Below are positions 1 through 8,994 of a DNA stretch of 64,000 nucleotides, in pieces. Source of the DNA: Elusimicrobiaceae bacterium (GTDB taxonomy: Bacteria > Elusimicrobiota > Elusimicrobia > Elusimicrobiales > Elusimicrobiaceae). The position numbers and the translations under genes were made by a program. The DNA lies in assembly GCA_017475405.1 (NCBI GenBank), contig JAFVFN010000015.1, positions 1 to 64,000 of the forward strand, written 5' to 3'. Every line of letters starts with the position of its first letter. Position 1 is the first letter of the stretch. Below the pieces are notes generated by a model, which saw nothing but the letters and a program-made list of their open reading frames with translations, was not told the DNA's origin and ran no database searches.

Positions 1-100
1 CCAAGACTTTAGCGATGTGAGCTTTGGAGTAACCCTGCTTAAACAGGCGTTCGATGGTAAATCGCTCGCCACTACTTAACTGCTGGTACATACCTTTCAT
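1..100 (-). CDS. IS30-family transposase, N-terminal fragment (cut by window edge)
   Basis: Reading the minus strand from an ATG at 98-100 gives MKGMYQQLSSGERFTIERLF and then a helix-turn-helix stretch (KQGYSKAHIAKVL) that runs off the window. This matches the N-terminal DNA-binding helix-turn-helix typical of IS30-family transposases (xYxQLSxxERxxIxxLxxQGYSxxxIAxxL). A GGAGG ribosome site lies 7 nt upstream. A second in-frame ATG at 89-91 is possible. The DDE catalytic part lies outside the window, so I cannot say whether the gene is intact. Confidence 0.8.
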   Translation of the reverse strand, partial: MKGMYQQLSSGERFTIERLFKQGYSKAHIAKVL

Positions 101-140
101 TATACAACCTCCGGGGTTGCACTAGCAGGTTGAACTGTGG
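1..140 (-). mobile_element. Probable end of an IS30-family insertion sequence
   Basis: The fragment of transposase is preceded, around 114-137, by a segment whose minus-strand sequence has the pattern TCAAC-n7-AGTGCAA, which resembles the terminal inverted repeats of IS30-family elements. The other end and the target duplication are outside the window, so the exact boundary is uncertain. Confidence 0.5.
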
Positions 141-155
141 AGCATGAAAATTCGC

Positions 156-183
156 TTGACACGTTTTTTTTTTTTGATATTCT
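156..183 (+). promoter_or_regulatory. Poly-T spacer promoter, copy A
   Basis: TTGACA (156-161, perfect sigma-70 -35), CG, twelve T, GA, then TATTCT (178-183). The spacer is 16 bp. The same arrangement precedes all seven plus-strand pilins of the window. The sequence after it is almost identical to that of copy G near 62.3 kb. Confidence 0.7.
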
Positions 184-217
184 GTCCTTATAAAGAAACA
201 CATATAGGGAGAGAATT

Positions 218-703
218 ATGGTTCAACAGAAACAAGCGTTCACGCTTATAGAGCTTTTGGTTGTTGTACTTATTATTGGTATTTTAGCAGCCGTGGCATT
301 GCCACAGTACCAAAAAGCAATTAGCAAGGCTCGGGCATCGGAGGCAATGAGCATATTAAAATCTATAACCGATGCGCAGGAAATATATTATTTGGCAAAC
401 GGGAAATATACGTCTAATTTCAATGAGTTGGATGTTGATACGGGTAATGGACAATATTTTAGGTTTGAATGTCTGGATAATCGAAGATGTGTAGCTAGAC
501 CTCTAAAAGAAGGGGATCCCGCTTTTGAGTTTCTCCTGATGCATCAACCAGAGGCATATATGGATTGGAGCGGTGCACATTGGTGTATTTATAGCGCTAC
601 CGCGGAAGCAGCAGTCAAACAAAAACAAGTTGAAATTTGTAAATCGTTCGGTCCGGAAGATACTTCATTAAACTGGCCTAATTATTTTCGGCTGCCATCA
701 TAA
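218..703 (+). CDS. Type IV pilin-like protein 1
   Basis: 161-aa prepilin. A short basic leader (MVQQKQA) is followed by the class III signal [20 protein letters not shown], with Glu5 of the mature protein. A prepilin peptidase should cut between A7 and F8. The hydrophobic helix anchors the subunit in the inner membrane before assembly. [18 protein letters not shown] segment follows, as in all copies, then a divergent globular domain with four Cys. Start: ATG 7 nt after GGGAGAG. No pilus assembly genes are nearby. The 3' end overlaps the end of the convergent glycerate kinase gene by 6 nt. It could be a pilin or a pseudopilin; the sequence does not decide. Confidence 0.88.
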   Translation: MVQQKQAFTLIELLVVVLIIGILAAVALPQYQKAISKARASEAMSILKSITDAQEIYYLANGKYTSNFNELDVDTGNGQYFRFECLDNRRCVARPLKEGDPAFEFLLMHQPEAYMDWSGAHWCIYSATAEAAVKQKQVEICKSFGPEDTSLNWPNYFRLPS

Positions 704-1801
704 TAGCTTACCGATTTGAGTGATATATTTACCAGCATATTTTTGTGCCATTTCTAGGGAGGGGGCAAAATCAATCAGCTCAGCTACAGTTGTGCGGGCA
801 AGTTTTTTGTCGGTCAGTGATTTCCAATCAGCCTGTCCGCAAATAAACAGTACAGGTTTTTTGTATTTTTGTGCCAGCCGCAATACGGCTAAGGGGGCCT
901 TGCCATAAAAGGTTTGGGCGTCCAGTTTGCCCTCGGACGTGATAATCAGATCAGCCCAGGGGACGTGCATTTCCAAAGCGGCCTTTTGCAGTAAAAAATT
1001 GGCTCCTAAAAGGAGCTTGGCCCGGAAGCATCCGTAGAGCCCGGCTGCAATGGCACCGGCCGCCGCGGTAGAAGGGGTATGAGACGTATCTTGCCTGCCG
1101 GCTTGCCGAATGATGTGGGCCCAACGGGCCATGGCTTTGTCCAGAATTTTAACCTGCTCGGGCGTGGCTCCTTTTTGCGGACCGAATATTTTGGCTGAGC
1201 TTTTAGGACCTAAAAGCGGGTTAGTCACATCAGCACATCCAATGATTTGAATCCCTTTAAAGTTAGTGTAAAGTGTAGTTAAATCCAGGTTCGCCGCTTG
1301 TAAGAGCGGTTGCGCGCCCAGGGGGAGCGGGCGGCCTTGCTTGTCGAAAATCTGCGCCCCGCAAGCAACACTCAGGCCGGCACCGCCGTCATTACAGGCA
1401 ACGCCGCCCAGTCCTACGTAAATCTTTGTAGCGCCGTGTTTGACGGCCTCTAAGAGTACCTGTCCGACTCCGTATGAACTGGCACCTAAGGGATCTAGTT
1501 CTTCTTTTTTGGCGCTGCCCAGTCCGCAAATGCGGGCAGTTTCCAAAACGGCTGTCTTCCCGTCAGAAAGCAGCAAAAAAGAAGTATTTCTTGTTTGTAA
1601 GAAAGCGTTTTTGGCCCGCGTTTTAATAAGAGTTGCTTTTGGGTCTAATGCGGCAAAAGTATCCATAAACCCGTCACCGCCGTCAGCAATCGGGAAACAC
1701 CGAACATGGTGGCGGGGGGATAAACAACGAGATAAAATTTGCCCGGCACGCAAGGCACTTAAAGAACCTTTAAACGCGCCGGGCAATAAAAGGATATTCA
1801 T
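698..1801 (-). CDS. Glycerate kinase (glycerate 2-kinase type, GarK/GlxK family)
   Basis: 367 aa, the usual length for this family. It phosphorylates D-glycerate with ATP to a phosphoglycerate, feeding glycolysis. The N-terminus ([12 protein letters not shown]), [11 protein letters not shown] near residue 40, [13 protein letters not shown] near 130-140 and DVTNPLLG near 190 are family signatures. The start ATG overlaps by one base the stop of the upstream barrel ORF (TAATG), which implies translational coupling, although the two products are unrelated. No terminator is visible at its 3' end, where it runs into the pilin gene. Confidence 0.92.
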   Translation of the reverse strand: MNILLLPGAFKGSLSALRAGQILSRCLSPRHHVRCFPIADGGDGFMDTFAALDPKATLIKTRAKNAFLQTRNTSFLLLSDGKTAVLETARICGLGSAKKEELDPLGASSYGVGQVLLEAVKHGATKIYVGLGGVACNDGGAGLSVACGAQIFDKQGRPLPLGAQPLLQAANLDLTTLYTNFKGIQIIGCADVTNPLLGPKSSAKIFGPQKGATPEQVKILDKAMARWAHIIRQAGRQDTSHTPSTAAAGAIAAGLYGCFRAKLLLGANFLLQKAALEMHVPWADLIITSEGKLDAQTFYGKAPLAVLRLAQKYKKPVLFICGQADWKSLTDKKLARTTVAELIDFAPSLEMAQKYAGKYITQIGKLL

Positions 1802-2649
1802 TAAAACTTCCAGCTAAGCTGTAGTTGGCACAGCGTATTTACTGAAGAAGAGTTTTTCAGATCACCGCTGCGTTGCGCATATACTTCGCGCACTTCCAAC
1901 CCAAGCATTAAATCATCAATCCAGGTTTCCACACCGATACCGGCTGCTCCGGCAAACCCGTTGGAAGAAATTTTCTCACTTTGCAACTCTCCGCGGTAGT
2001 TTAAGTGCAGCATCTCATAAAGCGCACTGCCTGTTACATAAAAGGCAAAGCGTTGTTTGGGATTAATATAATAGTGTGCCGTTAACCCGCCGCGCCAAAC
2101 CTGGCCGCTGGTACGCACTTCGGGATCGGGATAACTGCTCGGATTGGCAAGTACCGTGGGATCTTTTTCTTCAAACGATTTATTGCCGATGCTGCCGATG
2201 CCCAGTTCCGGACCTAACCAAAAATTACTGTTTTTAATGCGCCACAAAAACTTGCTGGAAACCGTCACACTGGTGCTTCCTACTTTGTACTCATCCCCGT
2301 CGCTGTATCCCGCGCGTCCGGAGTTATCAAGTTTTAAATTAAGCGGCATAACGCCCGCCTGTACGGAAAAATATTTGTGGTAATCCGGTTCGTGATGAAC
2401 GACGGGAGCTTTCTTAGCGGCTTTGAGTGCTTTGGTATCTTTTTTTGCACTCAGTTCTTCTTTGGCGGCTGCGGCATATTCCTGTTGGCTGACGGCGCCG
2501 GTTTTTACCCCTTTAATAAAAGCTTCTTCATCGCTTAAAGGTTTGGTCCTTTGCATGGTCTGCGTTGCAGCAGCCGGGGTTGAAACCACTTGCCCGTTAA
2601 CGACGGTGGCTTTTTTGGGTGTCAAATACCTGATCGATATCGTTATCAA
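1801..2649 (-). CDS. Outer-membrane beta-barrel domain, downstream part of a frameshifted gene
   Basis: 282 aa as an open frame, but the first 18 codons are probably not translated from this ATG. From the T6 tract at 2611-2616 onward it continues the product of the upstream frame. It has a linker rich in Ala and Lys, then from about residue 95 alternating strands with aromatic residues, ending in SWKF, a typical outer-membrane C-terminal signature. It has no signal peptide of its own, which argues that it normally belongs with the upstream ORF. No specific family recognised. Confidence 0.6.
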   Translation of the reverse strand: MITISIRYLTPKKATVVNGQVVSTPAAATQTMQRTKPLSDEEAFIKGVKTGAVSQQEYAAAAKEELSAKKDTKALKAAKKAPVVHHEPDYHKYFSVQAGVMPLNLKLDNSGRAGYSDGDEYKVGSTSVTVSSKFLWRIKNSNFWLGPELGIGSIGNKSFEEKDPTVLANPSSYPDPEVRTSGQVWRGGLTAHYYINPKQRFAFYVTGSALYEMLHLNYRGELQSEKISSNGFAGAAGIGVETWIDDLMLGLEVREVYAQRSGDLKNSSSVNTLCQLQLSWKF

Positions 2650-3118
2650 ATGTCAGTCCGCCCGCAGCAGCCACACCGGCAGAAGCCGTTCCGGCCGCGA
2701 TGGCTGCGGCACGCGCTTCCTGAGCGGCGGTTTTTTCCTGAGTTTTTTCGACAAACTCTTTTTGGGCATTTTCGCCGCGGTCATAATCGTAGGTTTCCAC
2801 AGATACGATTTGCGGCATATCAATGTTAACCGTAGTTCCGTCATCGGTTTTGAGTTTTAAGTTAAACTCGTCCAAATCAACAATTTGGCCGATTAACTGG
2901 GAACCGCCTTTTAACACCACCCGGTGTTTATCGGGTAAAATTTCTTCAATCTCTTTTTGGTTGAGGGTAATCGTACCGTACGAAGTAGTTAAATTGAGTA
3001 TATATTCGGTTTGGGATACAATGGAGCCGGTAATCAGGTTCCCGTCTTTCATTTTAATGGTTTCGGCAGACGCTCCCATACAAGTTAACAGGAAAGCAGC
3101 TATTAAAAATCGTTTCAT
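2597..3118 (-). CDS. Secreted N-terminal part of a frameshifted barrel protein
   Basis: 173 aa. A clear Sec signal peptide (MKRFLIAAFLLTCMGASAE) is followed by two small beta-rich repeats (IKMKDGNLITGSIV; VVLKGGSQLIGQIV), of the kind that mediate interactions in envelope proteins. An Ala-rich, Lys/Glu coiled segment then reaches FDTQK. The frame runs out 5 codons after a run of six A (minus strand, 2611-2616). With five A the frame would read on as DTQKATVVNG into the barrel ORF. A GAGGG site precedes the ATG. The undamaged gene would cover 1801-3118. Confidence 0.65.
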   Translation of the reverse strand: MKRFLIAAFLLTCMGASAETIKMKDGNLITGSIVSQTEYILNLTTSYGTITLNQKEIEEILPDKHRVVLKGGSQLIGQIVDLDEFNLKLKTDDGTTVNIDMPQIVSVETYDYDRGENAQKEFVEKTQEKTAAQEARAAAIAAGTASAGVAAAGGLTFDNDIDQVFDTQKSHRR

Positions 3119-3140
3119 AAACCCTCACTGTATGTCAAAA

Positions 3141-3166
3141 TGCGGTGCGCGCTAGGGCGCACCGCA
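3141..3166 (-). terminator. Rho-independent terminator
   Basis: Perfect 10-bp inverted repeat TGCGGTGCGC/GCGCACCGCA with a 6-nt loop, followed on the minus strand by TTTTG. It lies 7 nt after the stop of the small membrane protein gene and separates it from the next minus-strand gene. Confidence 0.75.
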
Positions 3167-3173
3167 TGATTTA

Positions 3174-3491
3174 TTATTTGGATTCTTCTTTGTCTTCGTG
3201 GCAGTGGCACGGAGCGACCGCATGTTTAATTTTGCCAAGCGCTTTTAAGATTTTGGCAACGGTTAAACAACCCACCGCAGCGGCTAAGGACTGACCCACG
3301 TAAAACCCGAGTGCCATCCACATATCCGCACCGGTAATCATCGGGTGACGGCCGATTTGGAATGCCATATATACGGCAAATACCAAGCAAATGTAAAAAC
3401 ATACCACAAACAACACGGAAAGCCCTCTCAGGCACAACCAGTTGTGCGGCAGGAATCTGCACCAGCATTTACCTTTGCAACATTTTGACAT
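3174..3491 (-). CDS. Small Cys-rich two-helix membrane protein, unknown function
   Basis: 105 aa. I do not recognise it. The N-terminus is rich in Cys and Lys (MSKCCKGKCWCRF), which could bind metal. Two membrane segments follow at about residues 25-48 and 62-86. The tail is His/Cys-containing and charged (HAVAPCHCHEDKEESK). An AAGGAG site lies 7 nt before the ATG. It is flanked by its own terminator, so it is probably a single-gene unit. Confidence 0.6.
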   Translation of the reverse strand: MSKCCKGKCWCRFLPHNWLCLRGLSVLFVVCFYICLVFAVYMAFQIGRHPMITGADMWMALGFYVGQSLAAAVGCLTVAKILKALGKIKHAVAPCHCHEDKEESK

Positions 3492-3607
3492 AGTTTGACT
3501 CCTTCATACTAAGGTATACTTTTATTGTATCAAAATGAAAGCCCAATTAGGATAGTTTTTTACAAAACTTTTCCTAGGGACTGCGTCTAAATGACGGACG
3601 CGGAAGT

Positions 3608-5266
3608 TTACTTGCGTTTGGCGTTTTGCAAGAGCTCTGTAGCGTGGGAGTAGGCAGCGGAGTTTTGATCTGTGTTGCCACCCAGCATCCGGGCGATTTC
3701 GGCCGTTAAGGTTTCTCCGGTCAAAGGAGTAATAGAGACACGGGTAGTTTGTTTATCAGCTTGTTTGGTTACCTGGAAATTTTGGTCTGCCTGTGCAGCC
3801 ACTTGTGCCAGGTGGGTCACGCATAATACCTGACGACCCTGAGCGCAGGTACGCAGTTTTTCGCCTACCAACCAACCGGTTTCACCGCCGATACCGGCGT
3901 CTACTTCGTCAAATACCATGACCGGCACGGTAGGTGCCAAAACGGTTTTTAAACCCAGCATGACACGTGATATTTCGCCGCCGGACGCGATATTTTTTAA
4001 GGGACGCAGGGCTTGTCCCGGGTTGGGAGAAAATAAGAACTCTACTTTATCGGCACCCGTAGAGGTAATATTGGCCTCATCCATATCAACCGCAACTCCG
4101 AAACGGACCTGATTAAATCCGAGTGGTTTAATTTGAGCGGTGATTTGGGCGGCCAATTTTTCAGCTGCTTTGAGACGCTTGTCATGTAACGCTTGCGCGA
4201 CTTGAAGCAGTTCTTTTTGGGCGTAGGATAACTCGGTCAGTAAATCTTGTTCATGTTTTTCGGCATGTTTTAAGTGGTCAATTTGGATGCGCAGGTCTTC
4301 AGCCGTTTTTAAAATGTCACTGATTTCGGGGCCGTATTTGAGTTTGAGGCGTTTGATTTTTTCGTGGCGCTCAAGCATCTTGTCCAGAGAATTTTCATCT
4401 ACGTCCAGCCCGTCTTTATAGTCACTAAGCGTATTGGCGGCATCTTCCAGAGTAACCAGTGCATTATTTACGTTTTCGGCCAAAGAGGCTAGATTCTCAT
4501 CCAGCTCTGACATGGATGTTAAAGCGCGTGCTGCCTTGCTGCCGCGTGCGGTAGCTGAGGAGTCGGCTGCGTAGAGCTCTTCATAGGCCTCGGCGGCCAG
4601 TTCCAGAAGCTTACCGGCATGTTTGAGTTTGGGCAGTGCCTGATCCAGGTCTGTATCTTCACCCGGTTTGGGGGAGATACGTTCGATTTCACTGAGCTGA
4701 TATTCGCTCATATCCAGCAACCGTTCTTTTTCTTGGGCCGATAAACGGGCTGCTTCCAACTTGCGCTGGAGCGTATTAACGGTTTGCCAAGCTTGTGCTA
4801 CTTGGGTTAGCAGTTTTTCATGTTTGGCAAATTGGTCTAATAACTGCAAATGCACCGAAGCATGCAGTAAACTTTGGTGATCGTGTTGCCCGTGAAAATC
4901 CACAAGCACTTGTCCGAGTTGTGCCAGTACACTGACAGTAACGACGCGCCCTTCAATGTAGGCTTTGTTTTTCCCTTTGTTGTCCAGTTCCCGGCGAAGA
5001 GTAAACTGATCGGCACTTAAATTATATTGTTTGCGTAGTTCGCTTGGCACAATGTCGGAGTTAAATGTGGCCTGCACACTCATCTTAGCGGCCCCTTCTT
5101 TAATCAAGCTGACATCTCCGCGGGCTCCGAGTACAAAGCCTAACGCCTCTATGACAATGGATTTGCCGGCACCGGTTTCTCCGGAAAACACATTGAGCCC
5201 AGGCGCAAAATCAAGCGTCAAATCATCAATAATGGCAAAATGTTGTATGCGCAGTTTGGTAAGCAT
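3608..5266 (-). CDS. recN: DNA repair protein RecN
   Basis: SMC-like ATPase that acts on double-strand breaks in the cytoplasm. 552 aa from the ATG at 5264-5266. Walker A GETGAGKS lies near residue 33, central coiled-coil stretches at about 150-370, then the signature motif LKNIASGGEISRVMLGLK, Walker B VMVFDEVDAGIGG and the VTHLAQVAA motif, all in the usual RecN order. I chose the MLTKLRIQHF start over an ATG five codons upstream because it is the conserved N-terminus and overlaps the nadK stop as TAATG. Pairing with nadK is common in bacteria. Confidence 0.95.
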   Translation of the reverse strand: MLTKLRIQHFAIIDDLTLDFAPGLNVFSGETGAGKSIVIEALGFVLGARGDVSLIKEGAAKMSVQATFNSDIVPSELRKQYNLSADQFTLRRELDNKGKNKAYIEGRVVTVSVLAQLGQVLVDFHGQHDHQSLLHASVHLQLLDQFAKHEKLLTQVAQAWQTVNTLQRKLEAARLSAQEKERLLDMSEYQLSEIERISPKPGEDTDLDQALPKLKHAGKLLELAAEAYEELYAADSSATARGSKAARALTSMSELDENLASLAENVNNALVTLEDAANTLSDYKDGLDVDENSLDKMLERHEKIKRLKLKYGPEISDILKTAEDLRIQIDHLKHAEKHEQDLLTELSYAQKELLQVAQALHDKRLKAAEKLAAQITAQIKPLGFNQVRFGVAVDMDEANITSTGADKVEFLFSPNPGQALRPLKNIASGGEISRVMLGLKTVLAPTVPVMVFDEVDAGIGGETGWLVGEKLRTCAQGRQVLCVTHLAQVAAQADQNFQVTKQADKQTTRVSITPLTGETLTAEIARMLGGNTDQNSAAYSHATELLQNAKRK

Positions 5267-6084
5267 TACGGTTGCCCCCAACTGAGTTTTTTATGAAGCA
5301 CGGTAAAGAAGCCGCGCTGCGGCAGGGTAAGCAGTTTTGCGCTAAACGGAGCCTGAGAAATTTCCAGCTCGGCTCCGTGAGAAAGCGGGATATGAACCTG
5401 ACCGTCAAAACTGGCAATGGCACTGTCATCGGCGTTTTTAAAAGCTGGTTTGAGGATAAGTTTACCCTTGGCAGAAAGTACCATGGGGCGTTGATGCAGT
5501 GAATGCGGACAAACTGGCGTGGCTACAAAAACATCGACGTTTGGCTCTACAATCGGGCCACCTGCCGCGAGTGAATAAGCCGTGGAACCGGTAGGCGTAG
5601 CAATAATCAGTCCGTCTCCAAAATAAGGCGGCATGGGAACTTGATCAAATGTGCCGTTTACAAAAAATGCCCGCATGTTGGATGCGTGCAGTACACAATC
5701 ATTTAGCGCAGTAAAAGTTTGTACTTGTCCGTTTTGACGTATATTGGCCTGCAACATTAGACGGTTACGAACCGTGCATTTGTCGTCTAAAAGGGTTTGC
5801 AGCGCGGAAGGCATCTCTTCTTTTTCGGCGGCTGCCAAAAAACCTAATGTGCCGCAATTAATACCAAACACAGGAATGTTTTTAGGGGCACATGCACGCG
5901 CGCAACGCAGCATCGTGCCGTCACCGCCCATACTGATAATCAAATCAAAGTTGTCCAAATTATCCAGTGTGGTAAGCAACGAGGCCATCACGTTTTTTTG
6001 GTGCAAAAATGTGATGGCCTCTTGTACTAAAGGGGTAACATGTGTTTTAAGTTCGTTATAGAATACACCCACGCGGTTGAACAT
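5266..6084 (-). CDS. nadK: NAD kinase
   Basis: 272 aa. Makes NADP from NAD and ATP in the cytosol. The signature GGDGTMLRCARA near residue 53, the NDCVLH motif (about 130) and DGLIIATPTGSTAYSLAAGG (about 155-175) are all present. It is followed immediately by recN with a TAATG overlap. There is no Shine-Dalgarno sequence. An extended -10 box ends 6 nt before the ATG, so the mRNA is probably leaderless. Confidence 0.95.
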   Translation of the reverse strand: MFNRVGVFYNELKTHVTPLVQEAITFLHQKNVMASLLTTLDNLDNFDLIISMGGDGTMLRCARACAPKNIPVFGINCGTLGFLAAAEKEEMPSALQTLLDDKCTVRNRLMLQANIRQNGQVQTFTALNDCVLHASNMRAFFVNGTFDQVPMPPYFGDGLIIATPTGSTAYSLAAGGPIVEPNVDVFVATPVCPHSLHQRPMVLSAKGKLILKPAFKNADDSAIASFDGQVHIPLSHGAELEISQAPFSAKLLTLPQRGFFTVLHKKLSWGQP

Positions 6085-6090
6085 GAATAT

Positions 6091-6099
6091 ATTGTAGCA
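6091..6099 (-). promoter_or_regulatory. Extended -10 of nadK (leaderless start)
   Basis: On the minus strand TGC-TACAAT (TACAAT at 6091-6096) is followed by 6 nt and then the nadK ATG. Transcription would start at or next to the A of the start codon. No purine-rich ribosome site is present. Confidence 0.55.
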
Positions 6100-6120
6100 A
6101 TTTAAAAGTATTTATGTTAG

Positions 6121-6606
6121 TTAATAAACATAGATATGACAGGGATTTTGCTCACTACAGTTTTCTATATACGAAGTTGTTTGAGATATAGTGGCACATA
6201 TGGAATCGCTTTTGAAATTGTCAGATGCATACGCATAGCATAGATTTGTTCCGGCAGGATTTATGGTGCCATTTTTAAAATAGTGTTGTAAGGCGGCTAT
6301 TCGAGTATTATTGTTTATTTTTAAGATACATACGACCGACCAGTTACTGTCTAAAGAACAAGTTTGAAGATTGGTAAACGATAGAGAAATATCTAATTTA
6401 TCAAAAGAATTGGCATAATCTCCGTTAGCCAAATTATAGACTTCTTGGGCTTTAATAATAGCATCCATATTTGTCAGCATTTGTGCAAAGCGTGTTTTAT
6501 AGACTGCTTTTTGATATTGTGGTACAGCTACAGCTGCCAAAATCCCGATAATTAACACAACTACTAAAAGCTCTATGAGCGTAAATCCTATCAGTTTATT
6601 TTTCAT
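6121..6606 (-). CDS. Type IV pilin-like protein 2
   Basis: 161-aa prepilin, leader MKNKLIG and then [20 protein letters not shown], with Gly at -1 and Glu5. The internal YNLANGDYANSFDKLDIS segment corresponds to the one seen in the other copies. The C-terminal half is Cys-rich, ending ENCSEQNPCHIYVY. The frame is open 17 codons further upstream, but the ATG at 6604-6606 has the GGAGA site and places the leader at normal length. It is transcribed behind structured leader L1 and diverges from nifU. Confidence 0.88.
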   Translation of the reverse strand: MKNKLIGFTLIELLVVVLIIGILAAVAVPQYQKAVYKTRFAQMLTNMDAIIKAQEVYNLANGDYANSFDKLDISLSFTNLQTCSLDSNWSVVCILKINNNTRIAALQHYFKNGTINPAGTNLCYAYASDNFKSDSICATISQTTSYIENCSEQNPCHIYVY

Positions 6607-6873
6607 AATATGTCTCCGTTTTTGTATTCCAAATTTTTGTTTTGGGAAACATACCAAAAACGGCTGCTATAACCGGGTGCGTTCTACGGTACCCATTATA
6701 TAACAGCCGTGGCCTATCGGTCCCGCCGCTGGCGGAAACGATAAACACTCAGCGCAAACAAATAGGTTTATAAGGTCTATTTGCTTGCACCTAAAACAGC
6801 TGTCTTTGGCGTAGAACGCAGTTTATAAACTACCCGTATCCTTCTGATACGATTCCAAAAACAGATAATTTGT
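6607..6873 (-). ncRNA. Structured pilin leader RNA, copy L1
   Basis: Extended -10 (TGC-TATAAT, 6880-6885) then about 265 nt of leader. Helices on the minus strand: P1 CUGUUUUUGG (6855-6864) with CCAAAGACAG (6800-6809); hairpin CGUAUC/GAUACG inside it; pseudoknot GCGUUCUACG (6810-6819) with CGUAGAACGC (6679-6688), which sits in the loop of the last hairpin; long hairpin around GCAAGCAAAUAG/CUAUUUGUUUGC; terminator-like stem ACGGCUG (6704-6710)/CAGCCGU (6660-6666), then UUUUU. The same plan recurs in five more copies. Confidence 0.75.
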
Positions 6874-6945
6874 ACCTCTATTATAGCATAAAACATGCCC
6901 CTTTGAATAAATGCTATAATATAAACAATAATAAGGAGACTAACT

Positions 6946-7794
6946 ATGTGGGATTATACAGATAAAGTCATGGATCATTTTAAGAACCCACGCAATGTGG
7001 GTTCTATTCCCAATGCAGACGGTACCGGCCAGGTAGGCAGTCTGGTCTGCGGAGACGCGTTGCGTCTAACGATTAAAGTCAATAAACAAACCGACGTCAT
7101 CGAAGATGCTAAATTTGAAACTTTCGGTTGTGCTAGCGCCATTGCTTCGTCCTCTATTTTAACCGAAATGGTCAAAGGAAAAACCATTGCTGATGCCAGT
7201 AAAATTACCAATCAGGATATTGCCGATGCGTTGGGCAGTTTGCCGGCCGAAAAAATGCACTGCTCGGTTATGGGCATGGAAGCCCTGGAAGCTGCCGTGC
7301 AAAGCTACCGTCAGGGTGGTAAACCGGTAATTTTTGAGCAGGAAGCCGAAAAGATTGTCTGTAAATGTTTTAATGTATCTGAAGAGGCTATTATTAAGGC
7401 CATCCGCACCAACCATTTAACCACGGTAGAAGACGTGACCCATTTTACCAAAGCGGGTGGTGCCTGCGGACAATGCAAAGGCGAGATTCAAAAGATTTTA
7501 GATAAGGTCAATGCCGCGAGTGTCGCTCCTGCCCAAGCGCCTAAAACATACGCACAAATGACGCTGGTGGAAAAAATCAAAACCATTGAAAAAGTACTGG
7601 AAGAAGAAATCCGTCCCAAATTGAACTTAGACGGCGGTTCGGTGGAACTGGTGGATTTGTCCGGCAATACCGTCAAAGTACGTTTGGTCGGTATGTGTCA
7701 CGGATGTGCCGGCGCGCAGGGAACACTTAAAAACTTTATTGAAAAAGTTATTCAAGACCGGGTGAGTAAAGACCTGGTAGTGGAGCAAGCCTGA
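6946..7794 (+). CDS. nifU: NifU-type Fe-S cluster scaffold protein
   Basis: 282 aa with the full three-domain NifU layout. An IscU-like domain (1-125) has the cluster Cys in SLVCGD, FGCAS and KMHCSV. A BFD-type [2Fe-2S] domain (about 135-185) has CKCFNVSEE and GGACGQCKGE. A C-terminal NifU domain (about 205-275) has GMCHGCAGAQ. It assembles Fe-S clusters with sulfur from the adjacent NifS, whose ATG follows after one base. AAGGAG ribosome site. Nothing here suggests nitrogen fixation; in anaerobes this pair serves general cluster assembly. Confidence 0.95.
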   Translation: MWDYTDKVMDHFKNPRNVGSIPNADGTGQVGSLVCGDALRLTIKVNKQTDVIEDAKFETFGCASAIASSSILTEMVKGKTIADASKITNQDIADALGSLPAEKMHCSVMGMEALEAAVQSYRQGGKPVIFEQEAEKIVCKCFNVSEEAIIKAIRTNHLTTVEDVTHFTKAGGACGQCKGEIQKILDKVNAASVAPAQAPKTYAQMTLVEKIKTIEKVLEEEIRPKLNLDGGSVELVDLSGNTVKVRLVGMCHGCAGAQGTLKNFIEKVIQDRVSKDLVVEQA

Positions 7795-7795
7795 T

Positions 7796-8965
7796 ATGCC
7801 AAAAGTCGTTTATTTGGATAACAACGCTACTACGCAATGTGCCCCGGCTGTGGTAGAAGCGATGCTGCCGTATTTTTCTGAAAAGTATGGCAATGCCTCC
7901 AGTATGCACAGCTTTGGCGGTGAAAACCGCCACGTTATTGATCAGGCCCGTCATACGGTAGCCGAATTTATCGGGGCTGCCTATGATGATGAGATTATTT
8001 TTACTTCGTGTGCCTCTGAAAGTGACAACACAGCCATTTTTTCAGCCGTGCGGGTCAACCGTAACAAAAAACATATTATTACCTCAGCTGTAGAACATCC
8101 GGCGGTTATGGAACCGTTTCGTTATCTGCAGACCCAGGGTTACCGTGTAGATTATATCGGGGTAGACGAACAGGGCCGTTTTGACATGCAACAGTTTAAA
8201 TCAGTGCTTGATGAAGATACGGCACTGGTGTCTGTCATGTGGGCCAACAGTGAAACCGGTACGATTTTCCCGATCGCGGATATTGCCCAGTTGGCCCATG
8301 AAAAAGGTGCTTTGTTTCATACCGATGCCGTGCAGGCTGTGGGGAAGATCCCTGTCAACGTACAAGAGGCCGGTGTGGATATGCTTTCGTTATCGGCGCA
8401 TAAGTTTCACGGTCCCAAAGGGATCGGAGTGTTGTACGTGAAACGCGGGACGCGGTTTTTGCCATATTTGATGGGCGGTCATCAGGAAAAACACCGTCGG
8501 GCCGGTACCGAAAATGTACCCTACATTGTAGGGATTGCCAAGGCGTCCGAACTGGCCCAAAAACGCTTAAGTGACGGCATAATGGATAAAGTAGCCGCAC
8601 TGCGCGACCGGTTGGAACAGGGTATTTTAAGCCAAATCTCCGATGTTAAAGTAAACGGCGACCAGGAGCACCGTGTACCCAATACAACCAATATCAGTTT
8701 TGGCTATATTGAAGGCGAGTCCATTTTGATGTATCTGAATGATTTTGGGATTTGTGCCTCTTCCGGTTCTGCCTGCACATCGGGTTCTTTGGAACCGTCA
8801 CATGTGCTGCGGGCCATGAAAGTACCGTTCCAGTTTGCACACGGGTCTATCCGGTTTTCCCTGTCGGATCAAACGACGCAGGAAGATATTGATCTGGTGC
8901 TTAAAGAGTTGCCTCCCATTATCAAGCGGCTGCGTGAGATTTCACCGTTTTCACGCATGGCGTAA
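7796..8965 (+). CDS. nifS: Cysteine desulfurase NifS
   Basis: 389-aa PLP enzyme that takes sulfur from cysteine as a persulfide for NifU. The start YLDNNATTQ is the family signature, with HTDAVQAVGK near residue 180-190, the PLP lysine in SLSAHKFHGPKG (about 200) and the active Cys loop in SSGSACTSGSLEPSH (about 322-336). It is next to nifU and probably shares its transcript. Confidence 0.95.
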   Translation: MPKVVYLDNNATTQCAPAVVEAMLPYFSEKYGNASSMHSFGGENRHVIDQARHTVAEFIGAAYDDEIIFTSCASESDNTAIFSAVRVNRNKKHIITSAVEHPAVMEPFRYLQTQGYRVDYIGVDEQGRFDMQQFKSVLDEDTALVSVMWANSETGTIFPIADIAQLAHEKGALFHTDAVQAVGKIPVNVQEAGVDMLSLSAHKFHGPKGIGVLYVKRGTRFLPYLMGGHQEKHRRAGTENVPYIVGIAKASELAQKRLSDGIMDKVAALRDRLEQGILSQISDVKVNGDQEHRVPNTTNISFGYIEGESILMYLNDFGICASSGSACTSGSLEPSHVLRAMKVPFQFAHGSIRFSLSDQTTQEDIDLVLKELPPIIKRLREISPFSRMA

Positions 8966-8994
8966 ATTTGCTTCAAATACTTAGGAGAAACTAC

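Noticed and set aside
6946..8965. nifU-nifS as evidence of nitrogen fixation
   Set aside because: No nitrogenase genes; NifU/NifS serve general Fe-S assembly in many anaerobes.
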